A DNA stretch of 64,000 nucleotides, from positions 404,430 to 468,429 of the forward strand of contig NZ_JAHLQK010000001.1 of the NCBI RefSeq assembly GCF_018919215.1. The letters run 5' to 3'. Position 1 is the stretch's first letter. Every line of letters begins with the position of its first letter. Shown piece after piece: positions 19,107 to 26,605 of the stretch. Under the pieces are notes generated by a model, which saw nothing but the letters and a program-made list of their open reading frames with translations, was not told where the DNA came from and did no database searches. The position numbers and the translations under genes are program-made. Source of the stretch: Alkaliphilus flagellatus (lineage in GTDB: Bacteria > Bacillota > Clostridia > Peptostreptococcales > Natronincolaceae).

Positions 19107-19871
19107 ATGGAATACACAGTGCAAAAACTAGGAAATTTAGCAGGTATTAGTACCAGAACCCTTAGATATTATGATGAAATTGGAATTCTAAAGCCGGCAA
19201 GAATCAATTCATCAGGATATCGTATTTACGGTGAAGCGGAAGTTAATAGGTTACAACAAATTTTGTTCTATAGAGAATTAGGTTTAAGCTTAGATAGTAT
19301 AAAGAATATAATAACTTCACCTTCCTTTGATGGGGCAAATGCACTTAAAGAACATCGTGAAAATCTCCTTGAAAAAAGAAAACAATTAGATTTATTGATA
19401 GCTAATGTTGAAAAGAGCATAGCATCAGTAGAAGGGAGAATTAAAATGAGTGATAAAGAAAAATTTGAAGGTTTTAAGCAAAAAATGATTGATGATAATG
19501 AGAAGAAATATGGTGAAGAAATTCGACAAAAATATGGAAATGAAACTATTGACAAGTCAAATGCAAAATTAAAAAATATGACTCAAGCAGAATATGATGA
19601 AGTAACAAGTCTAGCAGAGAAATTAAATAAGACTTTGGAAGAGGCTTTTAAAACTGGAGATCCAGCCGGTGAATTAGCACAAAAAGCGGCCGAGCTTCAC
19701 AAAAAGTGGATAACATTTTATTGGACCGAATATAGCAAAGAAGCTCATGCTGGACTTGCTCAAATGTATGTTGATGATGAAAGGTTTACAGCATACTATG
19801 ATAAAGAGCAACCAGGTACAGCAGAATTTTTAAGAGATTCCATCCTGATTTACACAGGAATACAAAAATAG
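19107..19871 (+). CDS. MerR-family regulator with TipAS ligand-binding domain
   Basis: 254 residues. The winged helix opens with YTVQKLGNLAGISTRTLRYY; a coiled coil spans about 75-120; the C-terminal part (about 130-254) has the TipAS pattern including the HKKWITFYW and HAGLAQMYVDDERFTAYYD segments. TipA proteins bind thiopeptide antibiotics or other amphipathic drugs and activate their promoters. AAGGAGG precedes the ATG and a 19-bp-spaced promoter lies upstream. No transporter target is intact next to it; the nearest ABC sequence is the upstream pseudogene. Confidence 0.88.
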   Translation: MEYTVQKLGNLAGISTRTLRYYDEIGILKPARINSSGYRIYGEAEVNRLQQILFYRELGLSLDSIKNIITSPSFDGANALKEHRENLLEKRKQLDLLIANVEKSIASVEGRIKMSDKEKFEGFKQKMIDDNEKKYGEEIRQKYGNETIDKSNAKLKNMTQAEYDEVTSLAEKLNKTLEEAFKTGDPAGELAQKAAELHKKWITFYWTEYSKEAHAGLAQMYVDDERFTAYYDKEQPGTAEFLRDSILIYTGIQK

Positions 19872-19886
19872 TATTTTAAAGAATTA

Positions 19887-19917
19887 AAAGGCGATTGGGT
19901 AACCAATCGCCTTTTTT
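19887..19917 (+). terminator. Terminator after TipA-like gene
   Basis: AAGGCGATTGG pairs perfectly with CCAATCGCCTT around GTAA, followed by six T. Confidence 0.9.
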
Positions 19918-20110
19918 GAGCTACAATATTATTTATTGGCGAAAGTGAGTTCAATAAAATACATTGATGTCGCCACACAAATATAGGCTACTATATAATG
20001 ATAATGCAATGTTCTATATAGATTTTAAAAAATAAGCAGGGAAACATAAAATGTATATAGAAAGTTTATTAGAATTATAGAAAATATTATAGAAAAAAGA
20101 AGGAGAACAT

Positions 20111-20554
20111 ATGAAGATATTAGTTGATGCGGATGGATGTCCTGTTAAGGACATAATTCTAAATGTGGCAAAGCAATACAATATAAAGTTAATTATGATA
20201 AAAAATATTTGTCATGATCTATATGATGATTATGCAGAAATTATAACAGTGGATCAAGGCAAAGATGTAGTAGATATTACTTTAATTAATCACACAAAAG
20301 AGGGAGATATTGTGGTTACTCAAGATTATGGTGTAGCTGCAATGGCTATTGCCAAAAGAGCTATAGCAATTAATCAAAATGGATGGTGCTATACTGATGA
20401 TAATATAGATGAATTATTAATGCAAAGACATATTGGTCAAGAGATGAGAAGAAAACATAAAAAATATACAAAGATACCAAAGCGAACAAGGGAAAATGAT
20501 ATTCAATTTGAACAAAAATTTAGAGAGCTAGTGTCTAATTTATCAAAGGAATAA
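20111..20554 (+). CDS. UPF0178/DUF188 family protein (YaiI/YqxD-like)
   Basis: 147 residues, the usual family length. It opens with MKILVDADGCPVKDIIL, the family signature, and carries VTQDYGVAAMAI near residue 75 and a basic C-terminal tail (MRRKHKKYTKIPKRTR). The acidic residues and fold resemble PIN-like nucleases, but no activity is established for the family. AAGAAGGAG precedes the ATG. It stands alone at the left edge of the acquired thiamine island. Confidence 0.88.
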   Translation: MKILVDADGCPVKDIILNVAKQYNIKLIMIKNICHDLYDDYAEIITVDQGKDVVDITLINHTKEGDIVVTQDYGVAAMAIAKRAIAINQNGWCYTDDNIDELLMQRHIGQEMRRKHKKYTKIPKRTRENDIQFEQKFRELVSNLSKE

Positions 20555-20688
20555 ATCTTACTATGGAATATTAGGAGAGCAAAATGTTGACATAAAAACG
20601 CTGCTTTCTGACATTTATCTTATTTTGATTATTGTCAGAAAAGAGTATTCTATGTGTCTATCAACAATACAAAGCATTAAGATAAAGC
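20555..20688. other. Intergenic left of the island, no gene
   Basis: Contains an inverted repeat (TTTCTGACA near 20605 and TGTCAGAAA near 20634) that could form a loose hairpin. No T-run and no coding frame. Confidence 0.4.
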
Positions 20689-20817
20689 TTTCTGGAATTT
20701 CTGGACATGATATGTATATCTGTGGTTAAATTTAATGTAGATCATTTTATCTGTGGCAACACCTTCTGTTCTGATGGGTCAATAAGGGAGTATTTAAGAG
20801 TAGCTTATAGACGATGA
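20689..20817 (+). pseudogene. VirB4-like conjugation ATPase fragment, left copy
   Basis: After an in-frame stop the frame reads FLEFLDMICISVVKFNVDHF then ICGNTF, and then unrelated residues up to a stop near 20817. The matching part is the N-terminal segment of the VirB4/TraE-like ATPase of Tn1549-type conjugative elements (family pattern EFLDMIAPSVIKFN, FICGNTF). A second, diverged copy lies at 22789-22950, so the thiamine island is bracketed by two remnants of the same gene type. Only about 25 residues align, so identity rests on pattern memory. Confidence 0.5.
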
Positions 20818-20840
20818 AAATAGTAAAAGTAGAGGGTATG

Positions 20841-20879
20841 AAAAAAGGAGGCAACAAGAATTTAGTTGCTTCCTTTTTG
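20841..20879. terminator. Bidirectional terminator at the left end of the thiD operon
   Basis: AAAAAGGAGGCAAC pairs with GTTGCTTCCTTTTT, giving A- and T-runs on both strands. It would end the leftward thiD-Nudix transcript. Confidence 0.75.
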
Positions 20880-20960
20880 TCATAATAGACGAAATATCTT
20901 ATTAGACAAGAATAAAAATGACTATTGGTTATGATTATTTGCATTTTTATGATCTCTTAT

Positions 20961-21446
20961 TTACAGCACTTCCATATAATAAAACAGCAGTGGATGAAGT
21001 TTGTCTGACTGATACAAATTATCAATGTCCGTCCTTGTCATCCAGCGTGCATTTATCACTTCAGATTTTTGTAGGGTCAAAGCTGATATGGGAACGTCGG
21101 CATGAAACAGCCATGCATCATAGAAATCTTGACTTTCTTCTCTGCGGGTGCTGTAAATAATTCGTCCATTCCTACCTTCAAGGAAGAGTCCTAATTCTTC
21201 TTTCACTTCCCGAATAGCTCCATGCAAGCTTGTTTCTCCGGCTAATACAGAGCCACCTGTGCATTCCCAATATTCAGGATATAACTTGTTCGGATGACGT
21301 TGAGACATCAGGTATTCTCCCTTGTTGTTCATTATCCATATGCTGACAACTAGATGATAGTATCCACTTTCTATTGACTCTCCTCGGCGATGCAGGATAC
21401 CCATTTTTTCTCTGTTTACATTATATAAATCCCATTGTTCAGGCAT
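20961..21446 (-). CDS. Nudix hydrolase in thiamine operon
   Basis: 161 residues. The Nudix box is complete: GGSVLAGETSLHG then AIREVKEELGL, fitting GX5EX7REUXEEXGU. The start shares one base with the thiD stop (TAATG), so the two are translationally coupled and both sit under the TPP riboswitches. This placement suggests hydrolysis of a thiamine-related pyrophosphate, for example a damaged or antivitamin TPP analogue; that role is known for some eukaryotic Nudix enzymes and is only inferred here. Base composition is visibly richer in G+C than the host genes. Confidence 0.85.
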   Translation of the reverse strand: MPEQWDLYNVNREKMGILHRRGESIESGYYHLVVSIWIMNNKGEYLMSQRHPNKLYPEYWECTGGSVLAGETSLHGAIREVKEELGLFLEGRNGRIIYSTRREESQDFYDAWLFHADVPISALTLQKSEVINARWMTRTDIDNLYQSDKLHPLLFYYMEVL

Positions 21447-22258
21447 TAAAGCACCTCGCTTTTTTGTAAACCATTTCGATACAGGTCATAAAAATGATGA
21501 GTTGGCCCATTTCCTTTTCCAATAGAAAGAGCATGTTCAATGGCAGTGGTTACATATTGCTTTGCTTGTTCCACCGCTTGTGGTACAGGCAGTCCAAGGG
21601 CTAGGTTAGATGTGATAGCAGAGGAAAAGGTGCAGCCGGTGCCATGTGTGTTTTTGGTGTTGATACGGTATGTTTCATAGTGATAAAATTGTCTGCCGTC
21701 ATACAGAACATCAACGGCATTCCCAATAGCGTGACCGCCCTTGACAATAACATTTCGACAACCCATTTCGTAGATCCGCTTTGCGGCAGCTTCCATGTCT
21801 TCCATAGAGCTGATAGTCATACCTGAAATCTTTTCTGCTTCTGGAATGTTCGGTGTAAGTATGTCTGCACATGGAATAACAACCTTTATCAGCGTATCAA
21901 CGGCATTTGGATTCATCAGCGGACACCCGTTTTTTGCATACATCACAGGGTCAATTACAATGTTCTTCGGCTTATACTGACGGAGCTTTTCTGCAACTGC
22001 CTTCATACAGTACGGTGTGGATAGCATACCTATCTTTACAGCATCAACCTCAATATCCTCAAAAACAGCGTCAATCTGCTTTTGAATCATATCCGGCGTA
22101 ACATCCTGTATGTCAATGACACGACTTGTGTTTTCGGCCACTATGGACACGATAACGCTCATGCCAAAAACGCCATGGGCAGAAAATGTTTTTAAATCAG
22201 CCTGGATTCCGGCACCTCCGCTACAGTCTGATCCTGCGATACTCAATACTTTTTTCAT
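21446..22258 (-). CDS. thiD: Hydroxymethylpyrimidine/phosphomethylpyrimidine kinase
   Basis: 270 residues of ribokinase-like fold. It opens MKKVLSIAGSDCSGGAGIQADLKTFSA, the ThiD signature, and ends with the anion-hole motif NTHGTGCTFSSAI near residue 210, whose Asp/Gly region binds ATP phosphate. It phosphorylates HMP to HMP-PP for thiamine synthesis or salvage. The double TPP riboswitch upstream strongly supports ThiD over pyridoxal kinase. AAAGGAGG precedes the ATG. No ThiE, ThiM or ThiC gene is in the window. Codon use and G+C content differ from neighbours, fitting lateral transfer. Confidence 0.93.
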   Translation of the reverse strand: MKKVLSIAGSDCSGGAGIQADLKTFSAHGVFGMSVIVSIVAENTSRVIDIQDVTPDMIQKQIDAVFEDIEVDAVKIGMLSTPYCMKAVAEKLRQYKPKNIVIDPVMYAKNGCPLMNPNAVDTLIKVVIPCADILTPNIPEAEKISGMTISSMEDMEAAAKRIYEMGCRNVIVKGGHAIGNAVDVLYDGRQFYHYETYRINTKNTHGTGCTFSSAITSNLALGLPVPQAVEQAKQYVTTAIEHALSIGKGNGPTHHFYDLYRNGLQKSEVL

Positions 22259-22336
22259 TAGAAATCCTCCTTTAAAATTGGATATATAATTATCATCATA
22301 CTGTGCTAACAGAAATCAGATTATCCTTATAGTTAG

Positions 22337-22375
22337 ACAAAAAATGGGTGCAATTCGTATTACGGAAAGCACCCA
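22337..22375 (-). terminator. Riboswitch expression platform, proximal terminator
   Basis: Read leftward, TGGGTGC and GCACCCA close a hairpin (22345-22375), followed by ATTTTTTGTC. It lies between the proximal TPP aptamer and thiD, so TPP binding would stop transcription before the gene. Confidence 0.8.
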
Positions 22376-22399
22376 ATAAATAACATAGTATGTAATTGA

Positions 22400-22490
22400 T
22401 TTGCTTCCCTACGTTGGTCTTAACCAACAGGTTCAAAGGGTCAGGTTTTAACCTTCTCAACTACAAGTAGTCCCCCCGCAAGCGATAAAC
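22400..22490 (-). promoter_or_regulatory. TPP riboswitch, proximal copy
   Basis: On the minus strand the thi-box landmarks occur in order: GCGGGGGGACTAC, TTGAGAAGG, ACCTGACCC, GAACCTGTTGGTTAAGACCA and CGTAGGGAAGC. These are the conserved pyrimidine- and pyrophosphate-sensing segments of the THI element. It is followed leftward by its own terminator. Confidence 0.93.
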
Positions 22491-22520
22491 CATATTCAAT
22501 TTTCGACACCTATTTTCAAA

Positions 22521-22556
22521 CAAAAATAGAGTGCTTTTCTCATTTGAAAAGCACTC
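22521..22556 (-). terminator. Riboswitch expression platform, distal terminator
   Basis: Read leftward, GAGTGCTTTTC pairs with GAAAAGCACTC around a 6-nt loop, then TCTATTTTTG. It lies between the two TPP aptamers and belongs to the distal copy. Confidence 0.85.
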
Positions 22557-22585
22557 CAACTATATATACACAATGATATAATTGA

Positions 22586-22670
22586 TTTGCTTCCCTACGT
22601 CGGTCTTAACCAACAGGTTCAAAGGGTCAGGTTTAACCTTCTCAACTACAAGTAGTTCCCCCGCAAACTT
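22586..22670 (-). promoter_or_regulatory. TPP riboswitch, distal copy
   Basis: On the minus strand the element repeats GCGGGGGAACTAC, TTGAGAAGG, CCTGACCC, GAACCTGTTGGTTAAGACC and CGTAGGGAAGC. It is nearly identical to the proximal copy, about 190 nt apart, and is transcribed first. Confidence 0.93.
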
Positions 22671-22678
22671 CAATATAT

Positions 22679-22707
22679 ATTATAACAGCGTTTGAGGAGG
22701 AGTTCAA
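22679..22707 (-). promoter_or_regulatory. Promoter of the thiD operon
   Basis: On the minus strand TTGAAC (22707-22702) and TATAAT (22684-22679) are 17 bp apart, ending about 10 nt before the distal TPP aptamer. Good sigma-A match. Confidence 0.75.
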
Positions 22708-22788
22708 GAACCTGTTTTCAATTCCAGCCATCACAAATGTGGCGGTTTTTTTTATATACCATACAACAATTAGAAAGGATGAACCTTA

Positions 22789-22950
22789 TGGCAAGAAAAA
22801 TGAAACTCCAATCTTCTTGAGGAAGATTGGAGTTTCAAGAATTTCTCGACATAATTGCCACAAGCGTAATCAAATTTAACACCGACCACTTCATCTGCGA
22901 AAACACCTTCTACTGTGTCTGGGCACTTCGAGAATATCCTATCTGTAACT
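22789..22950 (+). pseudogene. VirB4-like conjugation ATPase fragment, right copy
   Basis: From ATG 22789 (AAAGGATG upstream) the frame reads MARKMKLQSS, a TGA, then EFQEFLDIIATSVIKFN, TDHFICENTFYCVWALREYP, after which homology stops. The ALREYP block matches the VirB4/TraE-like ATPase of Tn1549-type conjugative transposons. DNA identity with the left copy is limited to conserved codons, with many silent differences, so the two are old or come from different elements. A perfect inverted repeat at 22802-22836 lies inside. Confidence 0.6.
22797..22836 (-). terminator. Perfect 15-bp inverted repeat, probable leftward terminator
   Basis: GAAACTCCAATCTTC and its exact reverse complement flank TTGAG. 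Read leftward it is followed by ATTTTTC, so it could stop transcripts coming from the CNNM/CorC gene. Confidence 0.6.
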
Positions 22951-23001
22951 TATTTTTTCACAAGGGCATAGATTATTTTATATTGCTCAATCGGTTTTAT
23001 T

Positions 23002-24246
23002 TTATACATAAACTTTTACTGTTTTTATTCGATTTCTTTCGATACTCTCTACTATAAGTGTAATATTATCATATTCTACTTTTTCACCCAATTTAGGAAG
23101 TCTTCCTAGAGATTCTATGACTAGGCCACCAATGGAATCAAAATCCTCAGACTCGAAATTTGTACCTAAAATTTCATTGACTGAATTAATTTTGGTACTG
23201 CCAATTATAATATATTCACCATCTTTAACAAATTGGATTTCACTTTCAAATTCATCGTATTCGTCTTCGATATCTCCGACAATTTCTTCGATTAAATCTT
23301 CTATAGTAATAATTCCAGCGGTACCTCCATATTCATCTAGCACGATGGCCATATGGGTTCTGTTTTTCTTCATTTCTGTAAAAGTATCGCTAATTTTCTT
23401 GAATTCAAATGTATAATAAGGTTTTCTTACATACTCCTCTATATTAAAATTATCCTTTTTATTATCAAGGAAAATTAAATCTCTAACATTTAAAACTCCA
23501 ATAATATTGTCTATACCTTCTTTATAAATAGGATATCTAGAAAACTGCTCATCCTTAACCTTATCTATAATCTGTTGGAATGGAAGATCAATATCTATCG
23601 CAACAATATCTGTTCTTTGAATCATTACATCTTTAATTTGAAGATCTCCAAATTCAAAAACATTGTGTATCATTTGTGTTTCTTCAGTTTCTAAAACTCC
23701 TTCTTCCTCACTAACTGCAACGATCGTACGCAGTTCTTCCTCGGTTATAATAGGTTGTGCTTTATCAGCTTTAATACCTAGTATATTCATAATTCCATTT
23801 GTTAAATACATAAGAACAATAACAATTGGATTTAACAAAGTAACGATGAAAGAAAGAGGCTTACTAACCTTTAATGAAACTTTTTCTGGAAATTGTGCAG
23901 CAAGAGATTTAGGTGTTATTTCACCAAATATTAATACCAATAATGTCATAATTCCTGTTGATACAAATACACCTTTACTACCAAAAAAATCTAAGGCTAA
24001 TGAAGTAGCTAACGCAGATGCACCAATATTTACAATATTATTACCTACAAGAATTGTACCTAAAAGTTTATTAGGATCTTTCACTAGTCGTTCTACTAAA
24101 TCTCCTCCTTTTACTTTTTCTTCTACCATATATCTTACACGAATTTTACTTAATGACATAAGTGCTGTTTCTGATGTAGAGAAAAAAGCAGAACAAAACA
24201 AAAGTCCTAATAAAACTATAATTTGCCACATACTATCAGGGTCCAA
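23002..24246 (-). CDS. CNNM/CorC-HlyC family membrane protein with CBS pair
   Basis: 414 residues. The N-terminal DUF21/CNNM transmembrane domain (about 1-190) has FFSTSETALMSLSKIR, GNNIVNIGASALATSLAL and GEITPKSLA. A CBS pair spans about 205-330 (MIQRTDIVAIDI, VLDEYGGTAGIITIEDLIEE), and a CorC_HlyC domain follows to the end. The family exports Mg2+ or Co2+; the hemolysin label in older annotations is not supported. The frame starts at TTG 24246; ATG 24231 is an alternative. It is divergent from the manganese-riboswitch gene. Confidence 0.9.
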   Translation of the reverse strand: MDPDSMWQIIVLLGLLFCSAFFSTSETALMSLSKIRVRYMVEEKVKGGDLVERLVKDPNKLLGTILVGNNIVNIGASALATSLALDFFGSKGVFVSTGIMTLLVLIFGEITPKSLAAQFPEKVSLKVSKPLSFIVTLLNPIVIVLMYLTNGIMNILGIKADKAQPIITEEELRTIVAVSEEEGVLETEETQMIHNVFEFGDLQIKDVMIQRTDIVAIDIDLPFQQIIDKVKDEQFSRYPIYKEGIDNIIGVLNVRDLIFLDNKKDNFNIEEYVRKPYYTFEFKKISDTFTEMKKNRTHMAIVLDEYGGTAGIITIEDLIEEIVGDIEDEYDEFESEIQFVKDGEYIIIGSTKINSVNEILGTNFESEDFDSIGGLVIESLGRLPKLGEKVEYDNITLIVESIERNRIKTVKVYV

Positions 24247-24441
24247 AATTTACCACACTCCTCATATTATTCTAATGCTTAAAATATTATCAAAATAATT
24301 ATATCATAAATTCTCTAGTAAAATGATACTTTTTTAGGGTTAATTTTCAGAATAATCAGCCTGAGTTTAACTGAGTTTAATTAACTATTGCTTATTGGCA
24401 TATAATATGCTATTATTACGGTATAATATGAATATATAAGA

Positions 24442-24543
24442 ACTAAAAGGGAGTAGCATAATAAATAGATTCAACATAACCGGGGAAACCCTGGATCTAT
24501 TTACTTTTAATATATAAAAAATATTAAAAGAGCGAGACTTTTA
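24442..24543 (+). promoter_or_regulatory. yybP-ykoY manganese riboswitch aptamer
   Basis: P1 is formed by CTAAAAG (24442-24448) and CTTTTAG (24537-24543). Between them lie the conserved GGGAGTAGC, TCAACATAACCGG and GAGCGAGAC segments of yybP-ykoY RNAs. A TATAAT box precedes it at 24422. The downstream gene is a CaCA exchanger, one of the classes commonly controlled by this RNA. Confidence 0.8.
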
Positions 24544-24587
24544 GTTAGTGCATTTATTATGCATTAACTAAAGGTCTCGTTTTTTAC
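24535..24587 (+). terminator. Terminator of the manganese riboswitch
   Basis: GAGACTTTTAGTTAGTGCAT pairs with ATGCATTAACTAAAGGTCTC over TTATT, followed by GTTTTTT. The 5' arm contains the 3' strand of aptamer P1, so aptamer folding and the terminator exclude one another, as expected for an ON switch. Confidence 0.88.
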
Positions 24588-24694
24588 TTTTAATATAAAA
24601 ATCATTTAAAGGGGGTGTTTACTTATATTTAATAAAATGAAGCCATAATGGGTATGTATAATGAAAAATTATTTATATTTTAGGAGGAATTAGA

Positions 24695-25654
24695 ATGAAT
24701 TATCTATTATTATTAATTGGCTTTGCTTTACTTATAAAAGGAGCTGACCTATTTGTTGATGGTGCATCATCTCTAGCTAAGAAGCTGAGGGTACCTTCGA
24801 TGCTAATTGGTCTAACGATCGTTGCATTTGGAACCAGTGCTCCTGAGGCAGCTGTAAGTATAAATGCAGCATTAAAAAGCTCTAGTGGACTAGCAGTTGG
24901 CAATATAGTAGGATCAAATATTTTTAATATACTTTTAGTAGTAGGAATAGCAGCAATGATTAAGCCCATAAGTATTAAGATGAACACTATATTAAAAGAG
25001 TTTCCTTTTATGCTATTAGCTACAGTAGTCTTATATATTTTAGGTAATGATATAAAATTTCAAGGTAATTCTATTAATATATTAACTCAAGGGGATGGAT
25101 TAATAATACTTTCTATATTTGCTGTTTTTCTATACTATTTAGTTGAGATGGCGATACTTTCTAAAGAAGCAAATATTGAAAGCCCGCTAAATGAAGAAAA
25201 GGAAATAAATATATATAAAAGTGTGATTTTAGGAATTGTTGGATTAGGAGGAATACTTTTTGGTTCAGATCTCGTAGTGAAAAACAGTACTTCAATAGCC
25301 TTACAACTAGGAATGAGTGAAACACTAGTAGGCCTTACTATAGTTGCTGTAGGCACATCATTGCCAGAGTTGGTAACATCTCTTGTTGCAGCACGTAAGG
25401 GAGAAGGAGATATAGCTGTTGGTAATGTAATAGGATCAAATTTATTTAATATATTATTTATTCTAGGAGTATCTTCAGTTATAGCTCCTTTAGCCGTAGA
25501 GTCTAAGATATTAGTCGATATTATTTTCTTATTAGGAATAACTATATTAACTTACTTATTTGCAATTACTAAAAAAAGATTCTCTAGAGTAGAAGGGGCG
25601 ATGCTTACTCTACTTTATATAGCATATACTGTGTATATAATTATTAGAAACTAA
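24695..25654 (+). CDS. CaCA-family cation exchanger (calcium/sodium or manganese antiporter)
   Basis: 319 residues, about ten membrane segments. Both alpha repeats are intact: VGLTIVAFGTSAPEAAVS with VGNIVGSNIFNILL near residues 40-90, and VGLTIVAVGTSLPELVTS with VGNVIGSNLFNILF near 205-265. The acidic residues in GTSAPE and GTSLPE coordinate the cation. Family members are annotated as YrbG-like Na+/Ca2+ antiporters. The manganese riboswitch upstream suggests that here it exports Mn2+, which is inference. AGGAGG precedes the ATG. Confidence 0.9.
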   Translation: MNYLLLLIGFALLIKGADLFVDGASSLAKKLRVPSMLIGLTIVAFGTSAPEAAVSINAALKSSSGLAVGNIVGSNIFNILLVVGIAAMIKPISIKMNTILKEFPFMLLATVVLYILGNDIKFQGNSINILTQGDGLIILSIFAVFLYYLVEMAILSKEANIESPLNEEKEINIYKSVILGIVGLGGILFGSDLVVKNSTSIALQLGMSETLVGLTIVAVGTSLPELVTSLVAARKGEGDIAVGNVIGSNLFNILFILGVSSVIAPLAVESKILVDIIFLLGITILTYLFAITKKRFSRVEGAMLTLLYIAYTVYIIIRN

Positions 25655-25782
25655 GTATGATTACAATTAAGTAGAGGGATAAAATTTTAGAGTTCTTTAG
25701 TAATTTAAATTATATAAAAGGTAATTCCTAGGGTATATATGAAAGAATACATTCAAATAGAAGATAAGAGGAGATAAAAAGT

Positions 25783-26448
25783 ATGAAAAATATTACCTTT
25801 GAAGACATAAGAAAAAATAATGAATTTCAAACATATATACAAAAAGGAGATGAACTTTTATCTGTACTTGGTTTTACAGAACATTCATTTGTACATGCTG
25901 GAAGGGTAGCAAATACTGCGGTAAATATATTATCAAGTTTAGGTTATGGTGAAAGAGAAGTAGAACTAGGGAAAATAGCTGGGTATATTCATGATATAGG
26001 AAACATGGTTAATAGAGTAGATCATGCTCAGACAGGTGCTGTTTTAGCTTTTAATATTCTAACTAGGATGGGTATGAGTCCAGAAGAAATAGCAACCATT
26101 GTATCTTCCATAGGAAATCATGATGAAGGCACAGGAAAACCAGTAAATATAGTTTCAGCGGCCTTGATATTGGCTGATAAATGTGATGTAAGAAGAAGTA
26201 GAGTTAGAAATACAGATTTTGCAACTTTTGATATTCATGATAGGGTAAATTATGCAGTTGAACATGCACAAGTGAAGATAGATGAGGAAAAAAGGATTAT
26301 ATTACTAGAAATGAAGATAGATGTGGAGATATCTTCTCTGATGGAGTATTTTGAGATATTCTTAAATCGGATGATGATGTGTAGAAAAGCAGCTGACTTT
26401 TTAGATGCTAAATTTGAATTAGTTATGAATGGAACTAAGTTATTATAG
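25783..26448 (+). CDS. HD-domain phosphohydrolase
   Basis: 221 residues. The HD metal ligands are visible: H in FVHAGRVANTAVNI near residue 40, then HD in GYIHDIGNM near residue 70, and NHDEGTG near residue 112. This arrangement fits a metal-dependent phosphohydrolase acting on nucleotides or phosphate esters. No sensor or output domain is attached. GAGGAG precedes the ATG. Substrate unknown; the neighbours give no clue. Confidence 0.8.
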   Translation: MKNITFEDIRKNNEFQTYIQKGDELLSVLGFTEHSFVHAGRVANTAVNILSSLGYGEREVELGKIAGYIHDIGNMVNRVDHAQTGAVLAFNILTRMGMSPEEIATIVSSIGNHDEGTGKPVNIVSAALILADKCDVRRSRVRNTDFATFDIHDRVNYAVEHAQVKIDEEKRIILLEMKIDVEISSLMEYFEIFLNRMMMCRKAADFLDAKFELVMNGTKLL

Positions 26449-26530
26449 TAAGATTAGGTTATATTAGATTATCAAAAGGATAGCATACTCAGGTTGTAAT
26501 TCAGTCAATTAAGTCATATAATATAAATAA

Positions 26531-26570
26531 ATATCCTAGTAGGTATTTTTCTACACACTAGGATATTTTT
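26531..26570 (+). terminator. Terminator after HD-domain gene
   Basis: AATATCCTAGT pairs with ACTAGGATATT around a 16-nt loop, then TTTTAAT. Confidence 0.75.
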
Positions 26571-26605
26571 AATATATTAATAAAAGTTTGAAAGGAATAC
26601 TCGCC

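Noticed and set aside
21446-22258. Pyridoxal kinase
   Set aside because: The N-terminal SIAGSDCSGGAGIQAD and the TPP riboswitches fit ThiD.
22690-22760. tRNA-like or attachment-site-like sequence (GAACCTGTTTTCAATTCC)
   Set aside because: No cloverleaf can be drawn, and the same bases hold the thiD operon promoter on the other strand.
20689-22950. Possible intact conjugative transposon
   Set aside because: Only short VirB4-like pieces remain; no integrase, relaxase or complete transfer gene is seen.
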